This document shows positions 39,673 through 58,115 of a stretch of DNA of 64,000 bases, one piece after another (the first letter of the stretch is position 1; each line of letters starts with the position of its first letter). The position numbers and the translations under genes are program-made. Origin of the DNA: Dysidea avara (Eukaryota; Porifera; Demospongiae; Dictyoceratida; Dysideidae); assembly GCF_963678975.1 (NCBI RefSeq), contig NC_089274.1, positions 48,452,075 through 48,516,074 on the forward strand, read 5' to 3'. Under the pieces are notes generated by a model that was not told the DNA's origin, did not search any database, and saw nothing but the letters and a program-made list of their open reading frames with translations.

Positions 39673-40246
39673 AAAACTGGATCTGGTGAATTTAGAATAG
39701 TCCATTGGGCACATGGACTGATGGTTCTGCTGATACTATACAAGTAGCAGTGAAGACACTCAATTCAAAATGTTCAGAGTCAGACAGGGTGGGAGGCAGC
39801 CATTATGGGTCACGTCACGAGGCACAGAAGAAACGTGAGTATGGTGACCGTGTCAGAGAGGTTGAGCAGGCCTCCTTCACTCCCCTTGTGTGGGAAGGGA
39901 GGCAATAGTTTTCTACCGTCGTTTGGCTGACCATCTATCTCGCCGCGGCTCTACTAGTTACAGTCAGACTCTGGCTTTTATCCGATGCACATTGTCTTTT
40001 TCTCTACTTCGGTCAGCTACAATGTGCATACGTGGAAGTAGGTCCATCTCGCATCGCTCCTCGGATGCCTCTCCTGAGATGGGCCGCATTGATGAGCACA
40101 GGGACTTTTAAACTTTTAGCAATCTGGTCCTTTTTATTCAGTTGTCCAGCACGTACTTTCTTTGTGCTGGGGGTGGTAGGCAAGGGCAGTCCATCCAGCC
40201 CGGGGAAAAAAAAAAAATTATGGGTCAGCTTCAACATAACAATCAA
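39673..40246 (+). pseudogene. broken RTK kinase exon interrupted by a LINE
   Basis: The glycine-loop exon of the RTK family is recognisable (GGATCTGGTGAATTTAGAAT, then GATGGTTCTGCTGA and ACACTCAATTCAAAATG). An 11-bp deletion follows GACAGGGTG, removing AAGTTTCTGAG-type text. The exon is interrupted at 39813 and resumes after 40227 for about 20 bp (GCTTCAACATAACAATC). G-to-A changes alter the loop. It is not expressed as a kinase. Confidence 0.85.
39813..40216 (+). mobile_element. 5'-truncated LINE insertion with poly(A)
   Basis: The insertion is flanked by an 11-bp duplication ATTATGGGTCA (39802-39812 and 40217-40227) and ends in a poly(A) tract. Its frames read REYGDRVREVEQASFTPLVW and, shifted, VFYRRLADHLSRRG and CTLSFSLLRSATMCIRGSR, text typical of the C-terminus of invertebrate LINE reverse transcriptases. 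This is classic target-primed integration. Confidence 0.85.
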
Positions 40247-41275
40247 TGTTGACCCAATTTTGGAAAAGCATCCTTTTTGGCACATTGGTCAATTTTCTCT
40301 TTTATAGCTAAAATGAAGCATTGGATGTTTATTTATATTGTGTTAAAATTTCAACTTGATACCTTGAAGCATTCCAGAGATATGGCCAATTACTGTCTAA
40401 CACATCAGCCACTATGTTGCTTTGGTTGAACCACTATTTAGTATGTGATCATGAATCACTATTTAATATGTGTGAATGGCTCTAATATGATTTGCAGGGT
40501 TAAGAGGGGAGCAGGATGGTGCACTTACTTCCTATGCACCCACTGGAGCTAGTAGTTTATGTATGAGTTGTGTGTTGATGAAATGACTAGTGATAAAGTT
40601 AGATGTCGTGGAATCTTGAGAGCAGAATTTTTTTATGGTATTGTGAAGGTACCAACCTCAGCATATACATGCTGTTGAAAAAGAGTAGACGCATATAAGT
40701 ATGAATGTGGCAGTAAAATTGTTTGATTTGTATATAATACTGCTGTTTCCTAATATTTAGTACATATTATAATGCTTAATTTTTTTATGTAAGGGTGCAA
40801 GCAGATAATGCATACAATATAATTATTACATTGGCACTTCCTAAAAGTCAGGCTGTTTGTATATGGACTCACGTGCACAGTTCTAGAGCATGTCAATTCT
40901 TACCATTTAGTAGCATTGCTGACTATAGTAACAATTTGAGTGTCTAAAATATACATATTTGACAGCTTGAGTGTAGTAAATAATGACCATATATGGTGTA
41001 TATCCTTAGGCTGTAGAGATAGTAACATTGATTGTGATGAATAAAAATGTTCTGGACATTGTATTTTGTGCTGCTATGTAAGTAATAGACTAAGTAATTC
41101 ATAGTATCAGGTTAAATGTATGTATAAGTGTGGTTTTGCATATATAGTTTAACACATACACAGGCATGCATTGAGTGAGTAGTTTGATCAACTAAATTCA
41201 CCAGGCTATGGAGTATATATACACAATAATCAAAACCTGCTCTGTGTGTTTAGTGGTACTATATTACATTACTAG

Positions 41276-48445
<7,170 letters not shown>

Positions 48446-49348
48446 ATAAGTTACTTGTATTAAACTGTAGCTATGCACAAGTTATTAATGCTATGTACCA
48501 CAGACAGCATGATTTGTGTTACAAATTAGTATATTATTGTTTCATTTTTGCACATAATAGATTATCGAGATTAAAGTTTCTCACAATCACATGCTCACAC
48601 ATAGACAAGCTTCACTGAACTCTTATGACAAAGCTTCTTAATTAGTTACAGTTAATCATGACATAAGTACATAAGACTGACAGTCACATGGTAACAATAC
48701 ATGAATAGGGAGGAGGACAAAGAGTGAATGAACATTGAAAATAACTGCATGTCACATGATAACAGATCTAGCTCATAAATGTATGTGACAGGCCCCATGC
48801 AGGTATTAGCCACACTTATGTCATATCTCATTGTGTACATGTACCTAAATATGAATTATCAGCAACTTGACAGGTTGATAAGAGTTGATTTCTGGTCCCC
48901 TATTGGGCTGCTTGTGAAAAGGGATTGTGTAATCTTTATGAAGGAACATACTAAACATTTACGCACTCTTTAGTCTTCACTTAGTAAGATGTACTAACTT
49001 GATATGCCAACTATTTTCAGTGTTAAATATTAGCATTATGCTAAAAATTTATAGCAGGAAGCCACGATCATCAGACATTGTGGTCAACTGAGGCCTGTAA
49101 CATATTGTGCAGTCTATAACTAACAGACAATGTAGCATAGCTAGTGTCTATACCAGCTCTCTGGTTAATTACAGTAAAATAAATGGAGTGTGATATGGAG
49201 AATGTACTGTATTGCAATGCATGCATTCATTGTAATTTGTAAAACTCAAATGCATTCAGTAGAGTATGTTAAAATAATTGCTATTGTTTACTGTAAATAA
49301 GCAAGTGAGTGAGTGAGTGGGTGCCATGAGTGAGTGAGTGAGTGAGTC

Positions 49349-49382
<34 letters not shown>

Positions 49383-49649
49383 ACATCAGTCAGTCAGTTA
49401 ATCAATTAGTAAGTTTAAAAAGTGATGATCAACTGGCAGTTGTACAAGACAAGTGATGAAAATTGTCTAGATTGGCACGTGTGTGCATTTACTGCTTCAC
49501 TTTTCATAGAGGGATTTTTCTAGCAAAAAGCTGTACTTATATATAACTGTCAACTGCATGTCGCACTGTGGATATGTCTATTTATGTCCTCTAGTATATA
49601 ATTGGGTTGCCAAGCCATTTATACATAATTTTTGTACAGCACACATAGA
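48446..49649. other. intergenic region downstream of gene D
   Basis: No gene is seen. GAGT and TAAG tetranucleotide repeats lie at 49304-49384. Confidence 0.6.
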
Positions 49650-49654
49650 GATTG

Positions 49655-49972
49655 CAGGGGCGGATCCAGAGTTTGGAAAGAGGGGGGGCACCTTTCTGAA
49701 AACCAGTTGAAGACCAAAAAAAAAAAAAAAAAAAAGGTCACGACAATAATAGCTAGTTATCCTTACCAACTATATCACGTCTGTTATGTAAAATAAAATC
49801 CTATTTATAGCTTCATAGGTAAGCTACACTGCCTCATGAACATTGTGACTGCTTTATTAGAGTAATTGACTGCTCTATTAGAGTATCTCGATCTTGTATG
49901 CAACTTCTTGAAGGGGGGGGGGGGGGGGGGGGGGGCATTTGCCCCAAATGCCCCATCCTGGATCCGCCATTG
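49655..49972. mobile_element. CAGGGGCGGATC element with 5-bp duplication
   Basis: Ends CAGGGGCGGATCCAGAG and complement CAATGGCGGATCCAGG; 5-bp duplication GATTG at 49650-49654 and 49973-49977. It contains the GAAGACC-A(n)-GGTCACGAC module, two CTCTATTAGAG-type motifs and a long G run. Confidence 0.78.
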
Positions 49973-49976
49973 GATT

Positions 49977-51815
49977 GAGCATTTTGGCTTTTCTTCAAGC
50001 CATCCAATTTTAGAGTTGACAACATGTCACTAACACTACAAGCTCTGAGATTATGTATCAATTTAGCAGCTCTCCTTTGAACATACTGAGATTTACAATG
50101 CTGCATACTCCAGGATTACATATATATTCTCCTTCTGTTGAATGAATTTGCTCTTTTGCAAATGCATTGAATGCATGTACTTAGTGAGGTACAAAACTAG
50201 GTAGCTAATTACGTAATTTAACAGTGTAGCTAATAATAGAATTAATATACTCTCAAGGAATAATAAGGGGCCAAATATGGAGCACTACTGGTACACATCT
50301 ACAGCTTTGTAAAGCCATCACAAACAACGTGCTGTTTAACTACAGTTGTCTGTAAACTTCAGCAGTAAGAGACCATGAGAAACCTAGATAAATACATTGT
50401 AGTTAAACTGAGATATTACCACTTTAATTCAATAACATGTTTGCTTGTACGTACATCATGAGATATATGTTGCTTAAATATCTTGAAGGGGTGGCCTCTG
50501 GTGGTACTATAAGTTGGAGAAGAAGAAAAATTCATTTAAATCCAGATCATAATTGTGATTAAAGATGTTGTAAACATGTCTCCTCGCAAATGCCTATATT
50601 TTAATGATGGTAAACGGAGTGCTTCTAGTCTCTGCTGGTACGTAAGTAAGATGTCTTATACATGGAACCAATTTTGTAGCCCCCCTTTGAATACGTTCAA
50701 TTTTATCCTGATCTAAAGAATAAAAAGCCCCCTAATGACATTACCATACTCAATTTGAGGTCGAACAACAGTTTTGTATAAACATGTACATGTTTCTTTT
50801 GAGATGTTAATTAATGAATGACTTCTCTAGGGTACGATTAGCCTTACTAGTAACATATTGTGTGAAGATGATATTTCATCAGATCGTCTATAGTGACACC
50901 AAGATCCTTCTCATTACTAGTTTGTGCAATGTCTTGTCCAATCATATGATACACATGTTTGGGATTTAACCTGCTGAGATGCAAAGATTTACACTTAGAG
51001 ATGTTAAAAAGCAGTTGCCATTTCTCTGACCATAAAAACAACCTATCAATGTCTTGCTAAATCCTTGCTATATCTTCTAAGCCATCATTTTTACTAATCT
51101 TACAGAAAATCTTAGTATCATCAGCAAACAGTAGCACTGGGTTCTGCATTTCAGCTGTTAATATATAAAGAAAATAAGACTGGACCCAGCACAGATCCTT
51201 GGGGTATACCGCTGAGTACCTCAGACCAGGTAGAGAAAGAGTCATTAACTACTACTCTTTGTTTTCTATTTGTTAGAAAGTATTCAATCCAATGAAACAG
51301 TGGACCATCAATGCCATATGCTTTAAGGGCCTCTTGTGGGACACAGAATCAAATGCTTTCTTAAAGTCAAAGTATATTATATCAACAGCATCCCCATGAT
51401 TTAATGCTTTAGACCAGTATTCTGTCACCACTAACAATTGAGTTATGCATGACCATCTAGGAAGAAAACCATGCTGCGTCTTAGAAAACGAGTTGTTTTT
51501 CATCATATGGCTAACAATGCTATCCTTGATAATTGATTCAACACTTTACATACAACAGATGTGAGACTGATTGGCTGATAATTAGCTATTAGGTTGCCCT
51601 TTCTTAAAGACAGGAATTACATTTGCTTCTTTCTAGTCAGATGGAAAAATCCCTTTAGTTAAAGACTTTCTATAAATTAGACACAAAGGTAAACAAAGCT
51701 GTTCAGAAGTTAGGTTTAATAATCTTGGGTGATAACCATCAGGACCTGGGGATTTACTTGGTGACAATGACTTGAGCTTACTGCACACTAGACCAGGTGT
51801 AATATGAACTTTCAC
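49977..51815 (-). pseudogene. degenerate non-LTR retrotransposon (LINE) reverse transcriptase
   Basis: Minus-strand frames, broken by stops and shifts, read LKSLSPSKSPGPDGYHPRLL, VIPVFKKG, TQHGFLPRWSCITQLL, IIYFDFKKAFDSVSHKR, SGIPQGSVLGP, VLLFADDTKIF (the catalytic F/YADD box) and CKSLHLSRLNPKH, in the order of an RVT_1 domain. Downstream text (VVRPQIEYGNVI, LEALRLPSLKYRHLRGD) is the usual LINE tail. A second, unlike tail (VQRRAAKLIHNLRACSV) at 49977-50106 suggests two overlapping LINE fragments. CR1/jockey-like. Confidence 0.85.
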
Positions 51816-52908
51816 TTAAATAAGCTTGTGTTATACAGTATATAGTTTTTTATAATGTGGTTGTCTAGTGGTTGTGTTTTGCACTGTGTTTATTGTTTTG
51901 TGTGCTCTGGTAGGGAAGAACGGCTTTTGCTGACTACTGTGAGGTTAAACTAAAAATTAATCAATGAATCAATCAATGAATCAGTTAATGCCTCAGGGAG
52001 ACAAAGACATATTTTTAAGTACAAAAATGACTGCAAAGGTTTCCAGAGGTCAAATCTGTGATGGCACTGTATCAAAAATTAATATTATTGATTTTCTGCT
52101 TTTTATCAGTGCCCACTGACATGTATTTTCCCATTATGCATTGTGCAGTTCAGTTTGTAAATTGCTGCACTCTCATACAGTATGTGCATTACAGCCAAGA
52201 GAAGGGGACATTGGAAACAGCTGAAATTGAAAACTGAAATTGAAAACTTAAAAACTAAAATTGGCCAAAACTTCATATTAACAAGTACCCCTTACCTCTG
52301 TAATAAGACCACCTGTATAATAAGACCGCCTGTAATAAGACCGCCTTATTATAGTAGTCCAACAAATATGGCTAAGGTGTACTCATAATGTAATAAAGTA
52401 TCAATCAATCAGACAGTACTTAAAAGTTAAAATGACAGCTGCAGGGTTGTACAAAATGATATACTATCTTACTGTGCCAAGACCTAAAGTCAGTGGTCAT
52501 GTCACAAATGAAAATGGAGCAATTGTTAGGTTATGCTGGCATTATGCTTGATGCTTTTGGTCACCTATTATGTTTCAAATTATGCTGGCATAATCGGCTG
52601 GTGCTTAGCAATTGCATGCACAATTTACTCCGTTGATACTGGATTTGATAATAGATTTCTCGTGAATTGTGCATGATTTAAGAGTTGCATGGTTAAATTA
52701 ATGATCTTGGACTTTGTGTCTTGGTATTTGGTAATAGTTAGACACTTGTATCGTAATAGGCATCTTCAAGGATTTAAAAACCTGAGGTGATGTCAATAAT
52801 TACCTGCGCCTCTGTAATTATTGACATCACCTCAGGTTTTTAAATCCTCAAAGATGCCTATTACGAGTGTCTAACTATACCAAGACACAAAGTCCAAGAT
52901 CATTAATT

Positions 52909-53145
52909 GTGACCGGATTTGCGAAAAGGGGTCTTCCACACACATCCAATTCTGTGAACATGGGAGACCATAATTAAGTGTTCAAGAAATATACTGACCT
53001 GCAATTTTCACCATTTATTCAGCTATGTTGGTGCTCACTTCGGACCAATTGTCAAGTCAATAGCTCTTTCCAATCTGAAGCTATGAATTGTCAAAGTTGG
53101 TAAATTGGATGTGTGTGGAAGACCCCTTTTTGCAAATCCGGTCAC
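52909..53145. mobile_element. 237-bp MITE nested in the fold-back arm
   Basis: Inverted ends GTGACCGGATTTGCGAAAAG and the complement of GTGACCGGATTTGCAAAAAG. The flanking AATT (52905-52908, 53146-53149) is single in the opposite, uninterrupted arm, which supports a 4-bp target duplication. Same family as 9612-9835. Confidence 0.8.
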
Positions 53146-53367
53146 AATTTAGCTATATGCAACTCTTAAATCATGCACAATTCATGAGAAATCCATTACC
53201 AAATCCAATATCAGCAGAGTAAATTACACATGCAACTGCTATTTGTGACACAACCATGGACTTTAGGTCTTGGCACGGTAAGATAGTATCTGCACAAAAA
53301 CAGCCAAGGTACACCTTAGCCATATTTGCTGGACCTACTTGACATGCATACCTACTATAATGAGATG

Positions 53368-54249
53368 CAGGGGCGGATCTAGGATTTATAAAAGGGGGGG
53401 GGGGGGGGGGGGGGGGGGGCTAACTCAAGGTACTAATCTCTTGGGTAGAGGTGTGTGAAGTACACTTCCCAGCATGCAAAGCATGCTGGAACTAGGGGGG
53501 TCTGGGGGCATGCCCCCCCAGGAAAATTTTGAAAAATAGATGCTAAAATACTGCAATTTGGAGACATTTCCACATAAAATTCATAATATTTTCTGCCCGT
53601 AGATATTTTATATACTGCCTTTAGATTATAAGTATGGCTCTCTGAAGCATTTTGCTAATGGAAAAGTTTGGGTAGATACAGACAACCAAATACATGATGC
53701 AACCCTCTCACAATTGCACAACACTGAATAGGTGCATGTTAGAATAATAATGTTGAAAGTGGAAAATTTTGAAATTTGAACAATACAAGATTGAATCTGA
53801 GAGCACTTTCAATGGAAATTGTGTACCTGAATTAAGTATTGCCATACATATTAACTACACAAGTTGATGAATGAAGCCCTTTAAACAGACCACTGCACTT
53901 CATTGTATGTATAGGTGCAGGCAGATTTGGAAAAATTCCATAACAGAACCAACTACATGTTTCCAGTGAATGTTCTATTAGAGTAGTTAGCTGACTGCTC
54001 TATTAGAGTACCTCGATCTTGTACACCTCCAATGCTGATCCGGGTCCTTGTTGCATAAACTTTAGCATAAATCCACTGATAATATCTTGGAAAGATGTTT
54101 ATAAGGTGGTTTTATGAGTATTTGTATTATTAGTGATCATATAATTATACTAAGACAAAATTTCATTATAATACTCAGCATATTGATCAAGTAAAGCCTA
54201 AATATGAAGGGGGGGGGGAAGCCCCCCCCCCCCCCTGGATCCGCCCCTG
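53368..54249. mobile_element. 882-bp CAGGGGCGGATC element nested in the fold-back
   Basis: Ends CAGGGGCGGATCTAGGA and complement CAGGGGCGGATCCAGG; 5-bp duplication AGATG at 53363-53367 and 54250-54254. Internal text (CATGCAAAGCATGCTG, GGTCTGGGGGCATGCCCCCC) also occurs near 45815-45865 inside the gene D intron. It contains G and C runs. Confidence 0.8.
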
Positions 54250-54439
54250 AGATGGTCAGTCTTATTATACAGGTGGTCTTATTACAGACGTGGTCTTTGT
54301 TAAGAGGTACCTGTTAATATGAAGTTTTGATTCAATCTCAGCTGTTTCCAATGTCCCCAAGAGAAGTGAAAGATAGTCTCTGACAGTAGTTATGCACCTA
54401 CGAGGGGTCCGCAACGCAGCGAAATCGCGTACGAGATTC

Positions 54440-54690
54440 AGAATCTTTACGGATTCACCGGAGATTCAGGGATTCCGAGGGATTCAGTCGAGATTCACTA
54501 AGATTCCCCGGGATTCATGCAGATTCGCTGAGATTCGGTGGGATTCACCCAAGATTCAGTGGGATTCACTCGAGATTCAGTGGGATTCACTCGAGATTCA
54601 GTGAGATTCATCCGATTCAGTTTATATTCAGTGAGATTCACCCTAGATTCAGGCAGTGAGGTTCACCCGAGATTCGAGGATTCACTGAAT
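54440..54690. repeat. degenerate GATTCAGTGGGATTCAC tandem array
   Basis: About 18 GATTC-containing units in two alternating forms (AGATTCAGTGG and GATTCACTCG) occupy the left sub-terminal part of the C48-carrying element; a few more lie at 56818-56865 at the other end. Confidence 0.85.
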
Positions 54691-55641
54691 CAAATTTAGC
54701 CCGGCCAAAGCTCAGAGGTCGGCATTCTAGCGACTAAATATGTTCACCAGGATATATTAGTGTCAAAAGCAGCTCTATAACGGAAGTTTTGGATTCTGCT
54801 TCGCTGAAGTGTATCACAGTATCTCAAAGAATATTTATGGCTAGGGATTGTCGTGAGTGGTTTCCTGCCTCCCCAGACTGACTCTTTAGTTAGTTAAATG
54901 TACATGCATGTATACTTTCTTTATGTTTTGTACTCCCTTGCCATGCCCACCCATGCATTTTTAACCAACCCTGTCTGGTGGTCGCATGTGACCGAGGATT
55001 CCTTAATGTTAGTGTAAATGTTTGTGTCTCATATAATAATGATGGTTTTCTCTCTCTCTTCAGTTAGTGAATATAATAAGTTTGGCATTGTAGCTATGTA
55101 ACTTGGACAACACTGATCAAGCAGCATGGACTCAGTAGCTAGCTAGCTCTTCATACTGACTCAGTGTGATGATTCCTTGTACCAAAATTTAACTACCGAA
55201 TGTCCAGCTTATATATATATATATATATATAGGCTGCGACTAGAGTGCCATTAGGCAATTTGCAGTTGTAGCTGCTCGTATCATACAAGTGTAATATTTC
55301 TTGTAGCAGATGTATCATGTATATAAATATACCTCACCATTTTTAGTACATGCCATGGAGATGGCTAAGTTGGACTGAGATTCAGAATAAAACTATGCAC
55401 TATATGCATCTATACACTGACATCAAGATCATGCATGACAAGTAATCATGCCATGTGTACACTAACATAACATATTAACTGTAAGGATTTCACTTTTCAT
55501 TTACAGTTTTTACAAAACCATTTTTGTCCTGGTACAATATTGTTATCAGTGCCTATGCACTCAAAGTGAAACCATTCTTTACACGTCATTTGGCCACATC
55601 ACCATTTCCTTTTTCTTGTCATTTGGTGACCTACAGTAACA

Positions 55642-56207
55642 CTAGAATACACTTGTTTTCACAATCTTTGATTGAAGCACTCTTCTCTCCCTGATAGTCA
55701 GAAATAGGGCCATTCTTTTAGTCTCAAGGCAAGTAAGTAAGTGTTCTCTCATCAAGCCTTGATTGTACACAATTGATGATGGATCTTGTCCATGGGCAAT
55801 ACTGGTAATATAAGCGGCTGCAAACAGTCCACAATCATTGTCTCCAGATTGTTTGTTAACATTAGCAATTCCAATGGTAAAATACTTGTTCTTGGTAAAC
55901 ACAAGTTGCGATAGCAGTAATCTTGTATATATATATATTTGTTAATGTACAAACACAATCATGAGTATATTCGTACATATGTAGTTAGCTACTTATTTAC
56001 AAATTTATATAATTGTTAAATAAATCAAGAGATGGAGCTTGGATAATATGATAATCTAGTTGTGTGCTCATGGAGCAAAGAGTACTTAGAATCATATAGA
56101 ATAACATCAGCACTATCAGCATTTCCACTAGCTGATGCTACTACCCAATGATTACGGTTTACCAAAAGTATCTGCAACGATGTAGATCCTGTGGGCATTG
56201 GTGTCAT
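55642..56207 (-). pseudogene. Ulp1-like cysteine protease (C48), broken or intron-containing
   Basis: The first part (56207 to about 56030) reads NRNHWVVASASGNADSADVI and LYDSKYSLLHEH, giving the family's His (NHW) and Asp (YDS). The second part (about 55925 to 55642) reads IGIANVNKQSGDNDCGLFAA and AYITSIAHGQDPS, giving the Gln/Cys region (DNDCGLF). A 100-bp AT-rich gap with stops separates them; it may be an intron (acceptor TATATACAAG) or decay. Known C48 proteases cleave SUMO-type modifiers, but this text resembles the variants carried by eukaryotic transposons. The N-terminal part of the protein is not recognisable. Confidence 0.65.
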
Positions 56208-57752
56208 TTTCTGTAAATCTTGCTTGCAAAGAATGAATATGAGGAAATTGGCACTTCAACCTTGACTGTTAGCTTGACTGATAGCTAGGTATTATTGAAA
56301 AAACACAACATGGCATGCAATTCAGTCCTCAATTTAGTCTCAACACTATTAAGCCTGTTGATTTTATTCAAGGATTAGGCTTTTAACCTAGCTTGACAAA
56401 ACCTCTTGATGAAACGTGGATTTAACACGATTTAACTGACAGCAAAGTTTTGTCCTCCATACGCGTCCATACGCGAAGTGGTTTGTTTTCTATGTGCCTG
56501 TCATCATTTAGTCTGCCTTCCACACCTCGCTCCGAGCTGCCCTCGCATCTGTCCAAGTCCTGAGCCAAATCCACTGCAGCTTCAGACATCGAGCTAGCAC
56601 TGATCGAATAACCAACTATTGTACAACACAGTCAACACATGAGCTATTGCCAGCTATCACAACGTACCAGTGTTAACAACAGACAAAGGTGAGCTCTTGC
56701 GTTAGCCAAGTCAGTGCAACGACACGAGGTAACACCTACAGCTAATCGCGAATTTTTCGTAGATCACGTGATCAATATCCGGGAAATTATCGAAAATCTC
56801 CGGAAAATCTCGTGATAAGATTCAAAGATTCACAAAGATTCAGGCTCAAGGTGTACGAGATTCAGGTTGCGTTGCTGACCCCTCGACCTATCAATGTATT
56901 GCCCCACTTCCCCCCCCTCGGGCATATATGGGGCTATAGTGGGGATTTGACACAGCCGAATGTCAAATGCCCCATAGTAGGGCAAACCTATCGTGTCAAA
57001 TCCCCACCGTTGGCCCCAGTTGCAACGCGGGATTTACTCGGGATTTGACATAGCGAAGGAAGTTACAACAAAAAATATTTGGGTGCTTACGGAACCGGAT
57101 CGTCAAATGCCCCATAGTGGGGCAGCAGTTTTGTGTCAATTCCCCCTGTAAAGCCCCACTTACGCCCGAGGGGGGGGTGGTGGGGCAATACATTGCCGAT
57201 AGGTGCATTAAGTGGACCAGCCTGTTTGTGGGCCACATTTATGTAGTCATCCAAGTTAGCTATAAACTGCCGGTCAAGTTGTGTGCAGAGAGTTAAGGTA
57301 TGAAAATAAGCCACCCTACATTTGAAATGAAAAACAGAAAATCACCAATAGTGGCCTAAATAAAATACGGACACCACGGCTTACGTAGCGCTTATCATGA
57401 ATTACTAATTAATTGAAGCTCGAATTGAAGCCACACATAGTTCCTGCATGCCTCTTGTTAATTAATACCTGGCATTTCTATGCTTGATCAGCCGGTTAGT
57501 GGATATGATGAAATAGCATTAAAACGCTAGATTGGAAAAAAATATCTTCTTCAGTGACTGGGTTTCACTAGTTACCTCGAGCGAGTTACCTTCAGAGGTA
57601 TGCCTAGCTAGCTATATGGATCTTGTTTGTATGCAGTACTCATGTGGGTGTATAGCCATATATAAGTACATATAGAGTTAATTAAAATCTGCGTGGATGT
57701 GGTAGATATAGCGCCTATACTAGCCATCAGTTAAAATGCAATGGCGTTGTAA

Positions 57753-58115
57753 TGCACTTGTCAATTTCATGCCCCACCCCCGGGGGGGATACAGGGGATT
57801 TGACAATTCGTGGTGTCAAATTCCCCACTACTGGGGCAAAATGGCTGTCAAATCCCCACCCCTTAGTAGGGGATTTGACAACACCTCAAGGATAACTAAG
57901 CACATATTTCATGCATGCGACTATACACCTGTAGCTAGCTAGTAAAATTGTAGCTAGTAAAATTATAGCGAGTGCGATTTTATTGTTTAGAAATGCAACT
58001 ACCGAAAATCAGTCAGTGAATTGGACAACTGTCAATTGCCCCAGGGGTGGGGACAAGAAGCAATGTCAAATCCCCACCTGGGGTGTGGGGGTGGGGCATG
58101 AAATTGACAAGTGCA
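57753..58115. mobile_element. 363-bp palindromic element with TAA duplication
   Basis: Inverted ends TGCACTTGTCAATTTCATGC and complement; TAA on both flanks (57750-57752, 58116-58118). The interior has repeated GTCAAATCCCCAC in both directions. The TIR start TGCACYTRTC is shared with 54393-57207. Confidence 0.85.

Larger units (their letters stand above)
52205..54357. mobile_element. MULE-like fold-back element, copy 2, with nested insertions
   Basis: Ends GGGACATTGGAAACAGCTG and its complement; exact 9-bp duplication CAAGAGAAG at 52196-52204 and 54358-54366. Long arms meet near 52803 (inner text CACCTCAGGTTTTTAAATCC and complement). The ends resemble the element at 23601-24501 (GGGCAATTGGAAACAG), so both are one family. 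The right arm is interrupted by 52909-53145 and 53368-54249. No protein is encoded. Confidence 0.85.
54401..56885 (-). mobile_element. 2.5-kb element carrying a C48 (Ulp1-like) protease frame
   Basis: Inverted ends CGAGGGGTCCGCAACGCA on the left and the complement of CGAGGGGTCAGCAACGCA on the right; 5-bp duplication ACCTA at 54396-54400 and 56886-56890. The duplicated ACCTA is single at the intact other end of the host palindromic element (54393-57207), which confirms insertion. Both ends carry GATTCA-type sub-terminal repeats, extensive on the left and few on the right. The only protein similarity seen is the C48 protease on the minus strand; no transposase was recognised, so the class is open. 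Confidence 0.7.
54393..57207. mobile_element. palindromic TWA-duplicating element, split by a later insertion
   Basis: Left end TGCACCTA (54393-54400), continuing after the insertion at 56891 (TCAATGTATTGCCCCAC); right end is the complement of TGCACCTATCGGCAATG ending at 57207. TTA flanks both ends (54390-54392, 57208-57210), as in PIF/Harbinger elements. The interior is rich in GGGGATTTGACA and its complement. Same family as 57753-58115. Confidence 0.7.

Noticed and set aside
41037-41077. Signal-peptide exon of gene D
   Set aside because: The start and donor look plausible but phase 2 does not join the phase 1 ectodomain exon; left unresolved rather than annotated.
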